Positions 33,592 to 44,383 of a stretch of 64,000 nt of DNA are shown piece after piece. The stretch spans positions 248,001 through 312,000 of the forward strand of contig MU858064.1 of assembly GCA_033297075.1 (NCBI GenBank), read 5' to 3'. Under the pieces are notes generated by a model. That model did not search any database, had not been told where the DNA came from, and saw only the letters and a list, made by a program, of their open reading frames with translations. The translations under genes and the position numbers were made by a program. Position 1 is the stretch's first letter; each line of letters starts with the position of its first letter. The stretch comes from Rhypophila decipiens. Its lineage: Eukaryota; Ascomycota; Sordariomycetes; Sordariales; Naviculisporaceae.

Positions 33592-36500
33592 TGTGTGGGC
33601 AGGCGATTGATACCAGCGTGGTATGTAGGTCGTGTTCTTGGGGCAGGTTGGAGATGCTTGCACAGGAAGCAATCTTGGAGGCCAAAACGACGACACGAAA
33701 AAAAATTATCGGCCAGTGCCTGCCGGGAGCGATAAGGTGGTGAAGGTCAGTCAGCCAATCAGCAAGTTGAATTTCGGGCAGAAGTCCCGAAGTTGGGTCG
33801 GGTTTGTGAAAGAGCTGACAAGTGCCAACGGCCCGACAAGCTTTGGCGACGGCCCGGGACCGGGGGACGAAAGCCCGAGGTGAAAAACAAATCCATTGTA
33901 CGGATACTTACGGATAATGAGGAGTCAGCATTGTAATTTTTTGTTTATTCAGTATAAAGCTCTTTTATATGGATACACTTGGTTCTTTCGACGTATTCGG
34001 GGAAACAATCGTACGCTCATTTACCAGATATGTCATATTCACATCGAGATGCATGGTCATCAGGTAGAGAAGTGCCCCATGGCGGTTGCAAGTAAACATG
34101 GTTGTACCTTGTTTGCTTGTCCATAACACATATATACATCTTCCTGTCTTTCTCGACCATCTCCAGCCCTGTTTCTCGCACGCCGACATATATCTTACCG
34201 TTCCGACTAGATTTCAACGCCGCAAGACCTCGGACCTCGGGACCAGACGGCAAGCTCTCAGGCTGTTCTTTTTGCGCAGCCGTGAGATTCTATCGTGTGA
34301 TGAGGGTGCGCTGGTCCAACACGACGTGCAAGTCGACCGGGCTATTGAGGGGGCCCAGTGACAGACTGTTCACTTCGGCTGGAGCCGTGGAGGTCGGGGG
34401 GTCTGGTTGAGAAGGGTGGCCAAGTGCAATCGGTTAAAGAGAAGAGAAGAGATGACCTCTGGTCCGGCGGCGAGAAAGATGCGGATGAATGGTGGTCATA
34501 TGGACGTTGTGGCCGCTGAGGCTGTGGCCGGCCCGGGTCGTCGACCATGAGGCTCGCCAACAACACTCATTGTACATGGGCGTATCAATGAGAGGAGTGG
34601 TAAGGTGCAGCATCTCAAACCCCCAAGCGGTTTCCAGCCGCGTAGGCACCTGCTCTACTGCGGAAAAAATGGTCCATGGCGATGTACGTGGCGAGAGCTA
34701 GGTGAATGAGCGTGAGCAAGTCGGAGAGGATTCACAGCTCTGTAACCTTTTTCGATCCTGCCGTTGTGATGTCCTATGACAAGTTGACAAAGACCGATGG
34801 TGGGGATTCGGATTGCAGAAAGCTGATGCTTGAGAAGGATCTCAGGATTGTTTGTCATGCTCTCCTTTGTGATGTCATGGGCAAACCATTTTGCTGAGTA
34901 CTTCTTGAGGGGATTATTCAGTGGTTTGTTTGTCCGCTTATTCATTGAGAGGCAGCGTCTGACTCGTCTCTTTTTCGGACCGAGGCAGCTATCGTGCACA
35001 AGAAAACAGCAATAAGCGGACAAGAACAAATTCAGAGGGTAAATAAGCAATGGTCAAAAAGGAGGTCGTGGAGGTGTGGTCATGGTGGGCGATGCCCAAG
35101 GTCGTTGAGGCGGGAGGGAGCCTCTCCCCGGGCGAACGATTCGGCTTCTCGGCCTTGATCGTGCCCGTCTGATAGATGGGATTGTGGTCTCTGTCGTTTT
35201 TCTTCTTTGTGATGATGACATTTTGCTTCATGGCAGAAAATACACGGAGGGCGATGATGTGGTTGTTTATTTAAGAATTGGTGAGGTGAGGTACAGTACA
35301 GTCCAGCTACCGTAGGGGCTCCTCCCCACTGTCACCTGCCTGCACCTAGCGCCATGCAGCCCCTATTTCCCACGAGGATGGATGGATGCCGTAGACGCAT
35401 GCAAGAGCGGCACTTTGTGCAATGTCGCAAATAAATGCCGATGCATGACGATGGGTATCGAATTATTTCTCTTTTCGGTATTAATCTGACTTTGACACCG
35501 AGTACGGGTTTGTGGACAGACTTCGAAGGCGGGGGGGGTTCACTCGAGTCTTGACTGCCGGCCATCATGGCAAGCGATTCATTCATCATCATCATCAACC
35601 TTTGAACTCCTAGTTCAAAGATTATCACGAGACGGTAGCGAGCAAATCAGAGAATGGAAAAGGCATGAATGGTTCGTGAGCATTCCGCTCACGAGACGAA
35701 ACGAGTACGATCAATCCTCAGAATCGCCCCGGCGAATGGAAGGACGGGAGATCGATATATCAGGTCGCCTCGGCACGTTGGTGACCAAACCAGAACTTCA
35801 TGTACAGAGTGCAGACTCCAACCATTACACAATCTGGGGCAGTCCACTGAACTCGGAAGTGCTTCCGTCCCCGTCTTATTTCATCATGATCCTTTCAGCG
35901 AGCGATTGATGCGACCTGAGGGAGTCGAACAGCCGGCCCCCATCACTGCAGGGCTTCATTCACTGGCATGGGTGGTAACGGCCAGGCGAGTGGTGTGAAG
36001 GATTCGAGCTGGTTTTTACTGGAGCCGAAATGTGATTGGTCGAGACTCAACTTGTTTGCTCGCTTTACTGGGTCAGCCCCCATGGTGGTTGCAGGTTCAG
36101 CACTTGGCCAGCAGGGAGGGCGGACGAGCTGGTTGGATGGTTGGCGTCCAACGCTTCAGCGACCCGACGGCGGGGTGACCATGGCGAGCGAGTGAGCCAG
36201 GCCAGGCTGCCTGGCCAGCCTCAAGTTTATGCCACCGGACAAAAAGACAAAAGAACTTGGGATTTTTGCCCGTGACTTTACGATTTGTCACTTTTCGTTG
36301 AGCGGGTGGTGAATAATGCGACGATCCAAGCATGTGTTGGGTTGGGGTCATATCACAAAAGAGATCGTCACGTTGGTCATGATATAAACTCGGTAGCGCC
36401 CACCCCTTCACACCACCCCTATCCTGCTTTTGTGCTCCTCACTCCGCCACCAAGAACCTCAGCACAGCACAGCACAAAGCGGCATTGCAGGATCGAGATC

Positions 36501-36636
36501 AGGCTCATTGACATTAGATCCCGTTTAACAAACCTCGCTTTGCCTTTTTTTTGTCTGCCTGGTCGAGTCCGAGTACCTACTCTCCTCTCGACTTCATTTC
36601 AGTACTTGACCTCCCCATCCACCAAGAACCCATCCA
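33592..36636. other. Intergenic, 3.0 kb, no gene recognised
   Basis: Divergent region between RPA43 and the hypothetical gene at 36637. Short ORFs on both strands lack domains, signal peptides and coherent splice sites. A canonical TATAAA occurs at 36383-36388. Confidence 0.5.
36383..36388 (+). promoter_or_regulatory. Putative TATA box
   Basis: TATAAA about 250 bp upstream of ATG 36637, followed by a pyrimidine-rich leader. The position suits a transcription start near 36410-36430. Confidence 0.4.
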
Positions 36637-37443
36637 ATGGAGGCTATCCGCTCAGTGCTCGGCTGCATCTTGAAACCCAGCCGACGACTTTCTCAACACT
36701 CTGCAGGATACACTGAACTCACCGACGAGAAAGGTGCCCTTCTCGAGTACAACTACTTCTCAGACGACAAGATGCCGTACATGTCCAACAACTCCATGAC
36801 ACACTACAACTACGGTAGCACATGCCGCCCGCATCCAGCATCAGACGAAGCACTCGCCCAGTCAATCGTCCGTCTCTTGCGGCATGCACCCGTCAACGAC
36901 AATGAACTCCAGTCCGGCATCCGGTCGCTGATCGGGAGCTCGGCCTGGTCTCGCAAGTTAGTAGAGGAATGTCTGGACAATATCGTTGAGTGTGTCGAAG
37001 ACGGAAGGCGGTACATGGGCGATGCCATGTGCGATGCCTTGGACCTGGCCACCGATGTGGCCGACGATGAGTTTGACTTTCCCCGCCGTCATGCCGAGAG
37101 TGTAGACGGGTTCATCGCCATTGTTGCGACGGGAATATTAGCCCAGATGGTCGGGCCGTGGGTCTTGGATGTCCTTGGGTTTGGAGAGGTCGAGGACAGA
37201 GTCGACATCGTGGTCGATGAGGAGAGCGGCGAGGAGGAGGTCAGTATGAGTGCCAGCAGCAAGATCGTTGTTGGACGCCGCGGACGGCCGGGGAGTGTTG
37301 CGGCTTGGTGGCAACACGAGTTTGCGCCTTGGATTCCGAGCAGTGGTGTTTATGAGTATTTCAGAGGATTGGGCATGGTCAAGTTTGAGGCGGGCGATGA
37401 GGACGCTTATGAGCTTGTTTCGGATGGCGAGTACCGCTATTAG
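36637..37443 (+). CDS. Hypothetical protein, 268 aa
   Basis: I do not recognise a named family. Single exon from ATG 36637 in a good context (CATCCAATGG). There is no signal peptide. The N-terminal part is polar. The middle (about 65-150) is helical with SLIGSSAWSRKLVEECLDNIVECVEDG. A hydrophobic segment (FIAIVATGILAQMVGPWVLDVLGF, about 158-181) could be a membrane or amphipathic helix. Then comes an acidic loop and a C-terminal motif AAWWQHEFAPWIPSSGVYEYFRGLGM that looks conserved in style. The stop is followed at once by a (TGA)n microsatellite. It may be induced under stress; function unknown. Confidence 0.75.
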   Translation: MEAIRSVLGCILKPSRRLSQHSAGYTELTDEKGALLEYNYFSDDKMPYMSNNSMTHYNYGSTCRPHPASDEALAQSIVRLLRHAPVNDNELQSGIRSLIGSSAWSRKLVEECLDNIVECVEDGRRYMGDAMCDALDLATDVADDEFDFPRRHAESVDGFIAIVATGILAQMVGPWVLDVLGFGEVEDRVDIVVDEESGEEEVSMSASSKIVVGRRGRPGSVAAWWQHEFAPWIPSSGVYEYFRGLGMVKFEAGDEDAYELVSDGEYRY

Positions 37444-37444
37444 T

Positions 37445-37470
37445 TGATGATGATGATGATGATGATGATG
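37445..37470. repeat. (TGA)n microsatellite
   Basis: About 8.7 units of TGA immediately after the stop codon of the 268-aa hypothetical gene, in its 3' UTR. Confidence 0.85.
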
Positions 37471-38543
37471 GTCATCATTCATGGGTTATGATTTGACGAT
37501 TCTTTCTATTTACATAATTCTTTTCTTTTCCGTCGTCTTGTTGGGCTTTCATGTTGGGTTTTTGGGCGAGTGGAGTTGGTGCTCGGTCAGGGCCACTGTA
37601 TTTACAGGTATACCCTTTTCCTCTGTACGGGACTCCATGTCAGGCATTCTTTCCATCGTTATTGTCCAAGAAAGCCAGCCTCCAGAGGTAACTTGCATGT
37701 AAACAAATAAAGAAAATATCATTTGATGTCAAGAAATCATTCACACACTTCCAAATCTCCATCTCGTGATGTCGACCTTTCTGCGCCGAATGAAGCTCCA
37801 TGTCACTGCCTCTAGCTGGTCAACAGTGAAACCACTAACAATCCCTGTCCATTACCCCACGGTTCGTCCTGTGGCAGCATCCGATCGGCGAATGACAAGC
37901 CCTTGGCATATCTCTTGACATGCACGATTCCTACGCTATCGACGCTATCGCCAGCTGTAGCCGAGGTCACAAGCTTTTTTGGCAACCGCCCGTTTTTCAC
38001 CGCCGCGCCAGCACCAAAAGCTTGTTCAAAGGTTGCAGCCGAACAACCCAGCCAAGGCCGATGAGGTAATGGTCCTGGCTCTCGAGTCTCGAAGAGCTTC
38101 CGATGACAATCAGGAACCACACGATCTTTGGTTTCATGGCTGCCGTGATTCGTCGGTCTCTTGAATCGCAACGAGGAAGCCGTTCGGCCGCTGATAAGAT
38201 GGGCATAGCGCAGACCGAAGACACAGGCAAGCAGCCAGTCAGGTCGAGATGGAGTGGTTCATGGGTGGATGTAACCAAGCACCGCAGCAAGGTCCCGGTT
38301 TCCTCGACTCCTGTTTCCCGGTACAGATTCTAGACCCCTTTCCCAGATTGTTCCCCGAGATCTTACTTCCCTCTTCTCATCTAATTTACACTACATTTGC
38401 TGCTTCTCAGCCGCCAATCTTGTCGTGTTGTGCATGTTCCACGTGGTGATCCGGTCATCTCCTACGGAATAGCCCGCCTTCCAAAGCCAACGTCTCTGTT
38501 ATTGTAACGGTGATATTCACATTGCAGCCACTCCCCGCTCGCA
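37471..38543. other. Intergenic, 1.1 kb
   Basis: 3' UTR of the hypothetical gene and promoter of the permease. A minus-strand ORF of 119 codons (37812-38171) has no recognisable content. Confidence 0.45.
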
Positions 38544-40488
38544 ATGGGCTTACAAGATCCGCCAGCTGAGCGGCGGCCGTCCAACAGCGACGAAGAGCGC
38601 GATGAAAGTCGTTTGGCTCAGTTTGGATACAAGCAGGAACTCAAGAGAGACTGGGGACTTGCTCACAACTTTGGAGTTTCCTTTTCCATTATTGTATGTA
38701 TTGGTTGCTTCTTCTTTCATTTCATGTCACATGTATGAATAAACATGTGCTAACCTCAACAGAGCGTCATCACAGGTCTCACCACCTTGTTTCCCTATGG
38801 CTTAGCAACAGGAGGTCCAGCCGGTACGTGCTCCTTGTGGACGCCCTATTTCCTTGCTCTCGCCACTGACAAGATTCTGAACAACCAACACAGTCATGTC
38901 CATCGGCTGGATCATTGTCTCCTTCTTCACCATTCTTGTCGCCATAGCCATGGCTGAGATCGTATCGGCCATCCCAACCAGCGGCGGCCCCTACTTTTGG
39001 TCCGCCATGCTCGCTCCTCCCCGCTGGTCCCCTTTCGCCGCCTGGTTGACAGGATGGTACAACCTCCTCGGCCAAGTCGCCGTCACGACAGGCATCACCT
39101 TTGGTCTCGCCGGGCTCTTGACGACTGCCATCACGGTCAAGAACCCCGACTTTGAACCCAAACCGTCCATCACCATCGGTATATATGCCGCTTTGCTCAT
39201 CTCGCACGCTGTCATCAACTCGTTTGGTGTGCGCACATTGCGCTATCTCAACAATGTCTCCATCGTGCTGCACTCGGCCGGCATCACGGCATTGTGTATA
39301 GCTGTGCTGGCAAAGGCACCCAGCCATCAGCCTGCCAGCTTTGTCTTTGGCAAGTTCATCGACGGCACGGCAGCACCGAGCGATGACGAGAACGTACCTG
39401 CCATCGGGTGGGGTGAACGTGCGAGCCCTGCGTACGTGGCCCTCTGCGGAATTCTGCTCGCCCAGTTTACCCTGACTGGTTTCGACGCGTCGGCACATTT
39501 GAGTGAAGAGACCAAGAGGGCCAGTTGGAGCGCGCCTATCGGGGTGGTCTCGAGCGTTGGCTTCAGTTCCTTGTTTGGGTTTTTCGTCTTGATGGCGTTC
39601 TTGTTCTCCATTCAGGACCTCGATACCACCATGGATAGTAAATACGGCCAACCGGTCTTGCAGATTCTTGTCGACGTTGCTGGCGAGGATGGCGCTTTGG
39701 CTTTGTTCAGCTTGATTATGGGTGAGTTTCTTTCCTCAGTCAGTCACGAGGCAGTCAGGATGTGTGCTAATTTCAGCACCTGGGAACAGTCTGTGTATGG
39801 CACTGTGGCCTCTTTAGCATGACGAGCAACAGTCGGATGATGTTTGCTTTTGCTCGAGATGGCGGCATTGTAAGTTCAAGTGATATCTCCCCTGCTCCTC
39901 AAAGACGGTCCGTCGTTAACAGGCTGCGTTCGATACATGTAGCCCGCCATCTTCCACAAAGTCGACGAGCGCTTCAAGTCCCCCATATTAGCAGTCTGGC
40001 TGGCTGCCGTCTTGTCTTTCATCCTTGCCCTCCCCTCTCTCGGCTCGACAGTTGCCTACTCGGCCGCCACCTCCATCGCCACCATAGGCCTCTACATCAG
40101 CTACGGTCTGCCCATTCTGATTGGCCTGGTGTGGCATAAATCCTTTGTCGCCATGAAAGGCCCGTTCAACCTGGGCATGTTCTCGCGTCCCATCGCCTTT
40201 GTAGCCTGTTGCTGGATTGCATTCATCACGGTGGTGTTCTGTCTGCCTACCGCCAATCCTGTCACCAGCCAGACCCTGAACTACGCTGTGGTCGCCGTGG
40301 CCATCATTGGCATTTTTACGATTGTGAGCTGGATAGTTTGGGTCCACAAGTGGTTTACTGGCCCGAGCGAGGAGGTCGCCGAGGCCATGAGGTTAGGTGT
40401 TGATGCCTCGGAGCCGGGTGCTTTGGAGGACCGCGAGAAGAAGGAGGAGGAGGAGAGGAGACGGACTGCTGAGGGCGTGAGTGAGTAA
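38544..40488 (+). CDS. APC-superfamily amino acid / GABA / choline-type permease
   Basis: Polytopic plasma-membrane or vacuolar permease for an amino acid, GABA, choline or polyamine. Five exons: 38544..38693, 38763..38823, 38894..39721, 39790..39869 and 39943..40488. The introns are 68-73 nt with proper GT..AG ends and keep frame. The protein is 554 aa with about 12 hydrophobic segments. Family motifs: FGVSFSIISVITGLTTLFPYGLATGGPA, AEIVSAIPTSGGPYFWSAMLAPP, TGFDASAHLSEETKRAS and SMTSNSRMMFAFARDGGI. These match the fungal GABA/choline (UGA4/HNM1) group. The second exon is only 61 nt. A competing acceptor at about 39776 would bring an early stop, so 39790 was chosen. The C-terminal tail is highly charged. 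Confidence 0.93.
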
Positions 40489-41140
40489 GTGTGCGGTGGA
40501 ATCGAATGCGTGTTCTAGAGCCTATGGTAGTGACCGGAGCGAGCGGGCGTGGCTGGTTTATTGTTTGGATACCCCATCTGCGACTGACATACTATGGTTT
40601 TGAGATTTGTTTACTCGAGAATAATCCCATGTTGACACAAGTGACAATTAATACCTCGTTCTCGTCTGCCACATCATGAGTCCCATTCGGCGTTGCTTTG
40701 AACCTACCACTGGACATCTTCATCTCCATGCAAGCCAACGTCTTTTTCTTTATTTCTTACTCGTTTCTGATAGGCTCTGCAGTCATGGAAAACGAGTTCC
40801 ATCGTCTGGAGCAGACATGGAGCACCCCGTAAACAAAAACACTCGAAAGTCCAACCCCGAAGAGTCAAGAGATCCCGAATCAGCCAACAACGCACCAAAA
40901 CTAAGCCAACGGTCAAATAATAAAGCGAGCCGCATTCGTTCCAAGTCAAAATGGTAGGCAAAAAGTCAAAGTTAGCTAACTTCCATGTAACTGGCCCACC
41001 GTGAGTCATACCCCGTGAAAAAGCCACCAATTCTCAACCCACCTCCGTCAGACCCATCACTAACAAGTTAACTATCCTTCCTTGATAAAGCTTTTCTACT
41101 CTCTGCTATCCATCAACAAAACAACAAGCTTAATCACAAC
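40489..41140. other. Intergenic, 0.65 kb
   Basis: 3' flank of the permease and 5' flank of the tRNA gene. No further feature supported. Confidence 0.45.
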
Positions 41141-41212
41141 AGCTGAGTGGCGCAGCGGAAGCGCGCCGGGCTCATAACCCGGAGGTCACTCGATCGAAAC
41201 GAGTCTCAGCTA
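41141..41212 (+). tRNA. Initiator tRNA-Met (CAT)
   Basis: 72 nt folding as a full cloverleaf. The acceptor stem is AGCTGAG/CTCAGCT. The anticodon stem has the GGG:CCC run (GGGCTCATAACCC) and the anticodon CAT is at 41173-41175. The T-loop is ATCGAAAC-like rather than TTCRAAT. The three G:C pairs below the anticodon loop and the A-starting T loop mark eukaryotic initiator tRNA rather than elongator tRNA-Met. There is no intron. It initiates translation by binding eIF2. Poly-T stretches follow. Confidence 0.95.
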
Positions 41213-41227
41213 TACGATGAAAGTCTC

Positions 41228-41245
41228 TTTTGTTTGTCTTTTTTT
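41228..41245 (+). terminator. RNA polymerase III terminator of the tRNA gene
   Basis: TTTT at 41228-41231 and a 7-T run at 41239-41245, starting 16 nt after the tRNA. This is the normal Pol III stop signal. Confidence 0.75.
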
Positions 41246-41890
41246 CTTGTTCCTTTTTTTATTCCTCATGTCTGTACTTCAACAGCTTGAGTAGGGATCG
41301 GTACTACCGTGACGCATATTGAGGTCGCTATTTCGGGACAAACATGTCTACCTACGGGTTTGATGATCATTCACTTCTACTAGTGTCCAAATATTCTGGT
41401 GATGGAGAACACGTATGAGGAGTTCCCTGAGCTTTCTATGAAAAGTCTCAGTTCACGGGAGGTGGCAGTCACGGTGGTTTGAGTATTAAAGAACGGTCTT
41501 ATCGATCTTGTATTTACAGGGAACGTATAAATATCAGCATCTGCATCTACTGTCGCCTCATGGGTATCCATCCCCATATCCTCATCCCAGGCCCCATACC
41601 AGTATTGCGAGCAAAACAAGTCATTATTGTCGTCAAGTCACAGAAACAGAGTCCAACTAGAATCGGAAGATTCGAAACTAAACGACAGACAAGAGGAAAT
41701 ACCCGAACTCTCGCCTTCTGCTCACAGCCAAGCAATGCCCGCCGAACTCGCAAAGCCAACATGAAGTAGCGACATTGGCGTGTCCATTCAACTCCACAGT
41801 ACCTAGACGGCGGCTATCACAAGTAGATGGTGTCTCAACGGCATGTTGTCCAGATATCGGGTCCATATATTCCAGCAGGTAAGCGTCTTG
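41246..41890. other. Intergenic, 0.65 kb
   Basis: 3' flank of the Zn2Cys6 gene. No coding or RNA feature supported. Confidence 0.4.
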
Positions 41891-44383
41891 TCACCGGCTC
41901 TGAGGCTCTGGCGAACTCCTCACGGAATCGCCTCCCGCATTGAGTATATCCTGGATTTTCATCTTGGGCGTATCCCGAATCTTCATCTCCTGCGTACCCT
42001 TGACCAGCAGATCAAGCGGATATTTTTTGGGGTCCTCTCCACGTTTGGTGGGCGGCATGGGCCAGATAGAGCGGCATCGTTTAGCCATGTCGGCAGCATT
42101 TTCGTCCGGCCATGTTCCCAGCCCGAGCTCCGAGAACAGCAAATCTCGGTCCCGTTGGTTGAGTTTGTTCAACAAGACCGAGTATATCATAACGCAGACA
42201 TAGGCGCCCCGCCCTTGCTCGTAGAGACCCTTGAGGCAGAGAAACACGGTCGAGAGTAGTCTCCTTTTCTGCGATTCCGAGCTTGGGCTCAGCAGCGTTG
42301 CATCGTTGTGCATCTGTGTGAGGGCATGGTTCCCGAGGAGAGCCAGATGATATGACATGAAGAGATCTGGAAAGTCGTAACAATGGCGTAGATAGTAAAT
42401 TCGTGTGATGGTCTCGAACCGGTTCATGGCGAATGAGACGATATCAGCAGCAGTGCTGAAGGATTTGACTGCCAGAGAATCATCGGAAAAGGGTGAATCG
42501 GGATACCCGGATTCTGCATCTGGCCTCAAGAGCGTCGTAAAGATGGTGTAAATGGCGGCGTGATATTCCATGCTTGAGCAGGTCAGTCTCAGCAGTCAGC
42601 ACATGGCCGCGAAAGATGCAGACTTACTGTAGCTTCATATGGCATGGAAACACCATCCTTCTTGGCGACAGCGCTTCCGGCAGGCTCTCGAAAAGATTCT
42701 CAAGGCGTCGTCGGAACATATTCGCTTCTTCCCATGTCAATACCTGGTGGCTACGGCCGGTGCCAGAAAAGGCCTTGAAGGAGATATCAATCAGGATGGT
42801 TCTGAGCGCCACCACCGCGCTGAAGGTATGCCCATGATGCATGGGAACAATAGTGCCCACAGCTGGGTATCTGAGCAGCACCTCACCATACCAAGTTGGG
42901 TTCGCGTCAGGGTCGGGCAGTGGTGTTTCGGGAGGATCCCGGATCAGGGGCTCTCGGAAAAAGTAGAACGAGGCCACGCTGCATTGGTGGTCGATATCAC
43001 ATCAGCCTCATGACCTTCAAACCAGCCCACCGAGTGGATTGAATCCTACCTTGTCCAGGCGTATAAACTCCATGCGGTATATACCTGCGCATTCCTCATT
43101 TTCTCGTCGCTTTTGATCTCAACCTGTGTTTCCCGCTTGAAGATGCCCATCTCCTTGGCAAGGTCCACTGCCTGACACACAAAGGTGTATGCAGTCTTGT
43201 CGCCACTGTCGTGTGAGTATTTGTGGCTCAAGAGGAGGGCAGCCTGGATGGTCGACAGCTTGGTCTCCTCCGAGATCTCGATCTCCCACAGTCGGCGGGC
43301 TTCGGCCAGGAACTTGTAGCCAAGCGTCTGAGGATCCCAGAACTTTTCGCGGTTCACAATTCTCAGATTGCAATGCTGTGCGGTTTCAGTCTCCGAGTTA
43401 GCTGGGACTCGACCGTGGCCCAAGTGCACAATGGCTGGACTTACGCATGCTAGCGCCAAGACCGAGTTCACCAGAAGAGGTGTGCAGAAACGTCGTCTTT
43501 CGTGCACCATGTCCTCAAGGAAATAGTCCTTCTGGAAGACGTAATAGGTAGGGTATTCATATATGAAATACGATGACAAAAGATCCCTAAACAGCTCGTC
43601 ACAGACGTCGACTTTGGTCCAGGCTGATGCTCGGACCTGTGCCAGGCGGGGATCGAAGAATTCTGCGGCATGGTAAGGTCTTGAGTAGGGGCAGTTGCTC
43701 TGGCTCTCCAAATCATCAGGACTCCTGTTGAGGATGGCGGCAAAAGGGTTATTCCAGAAAATGGAGTAAAGATATGGATTGTCAACCGAAACCAGCGTGG
43801 GCGGCATGTCGGGTACGTAGGGAAAGTTGTAGCGCAGACGTGTATCGGGCGTCATGGAGAGCTGGAGCAGCAGGCATCCCTGTTTGATGTGGCGGACCGT
43901 CTTGTCGATATCGCCATCGGCCCTGATTCTCCTAAAAATGCCATAGGCCTCATTCTCGGGGAGGGTGTGGAGGAGCCGGTACAGCTCTTCATAAGCCGAG
44001 TTGCGGTCCTGAGATTGGTCGTATTTGCGCTTCAGGGCCTGGGTATGGGTTTCGGCGGGCGCCGACACGTAGATGCACTCGGCGTTGGTTTTGCCACATG
44101 AAGCGCAGATGGGGCGCTCACCAGAACACTAGGCAAGAGTGAGAAGGATGTTGTTTAGGTTCAACTCTGCAACAGGACCAACCTTGATCTTTCGTTTGCG
44201 ACAAGTCTCGCAGGCAGCTTTTACATGAACGCTCTTGGGAGGAACCCGAGTGAGAGAGAGTGTGTGCGTGGCCCGAGGAGCACGGCTTGTTCCGTTGGGC
44301 GCCGGGCCGGCAGGTAAGATGCGACGAAGCTGCGATGCGCCATTGGGGGCCTGAGATTGTGTCGACTCTTCAATCAGCCCCAT
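41891..44383 (-). CDS. Zn2Cys6 binuclear cluster transcription factor
   Basis: Nuclear fungal-specific regulator. Exons: 44183..44383, 43050..44128, 42628..42978 and 41891..42572. Introns 44129..44182, 42979..43049 and 42573..42627 are 54-71 nt and in frame. The protein is 770 aa. The DNA-binding cluster has Cys58, 61, 68, 75, 78 and 85 (ACETCRKRKIK, then CSGERPICASCGKTNAEC). The first intron falls exactly before the third Cys codon. A fungal transcription factor middle-homology region follows (for example LVNSVLALACVSP, AARRLWEIE-like helices, AALLLSHKYSHDSGD, VDLAKEMGIF). No ATG lies in frame between 44383 and the upstream stop at 44591-44593, so 44383 is the start unless another exon exists. 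The target genes are not evident; the permease is the nearest protein-coding neighbour but the tRNA lies between them. Confidence 0.93.

Noticed and set aside
32816..33610. 264-codon + strand ORF rich in Ser, Leu and Phe
   Set aside because: Mirror of the Lys/Glu/Ser repeats of RPA43; the hydrophobic repeats are a by-product of the opposite strand.
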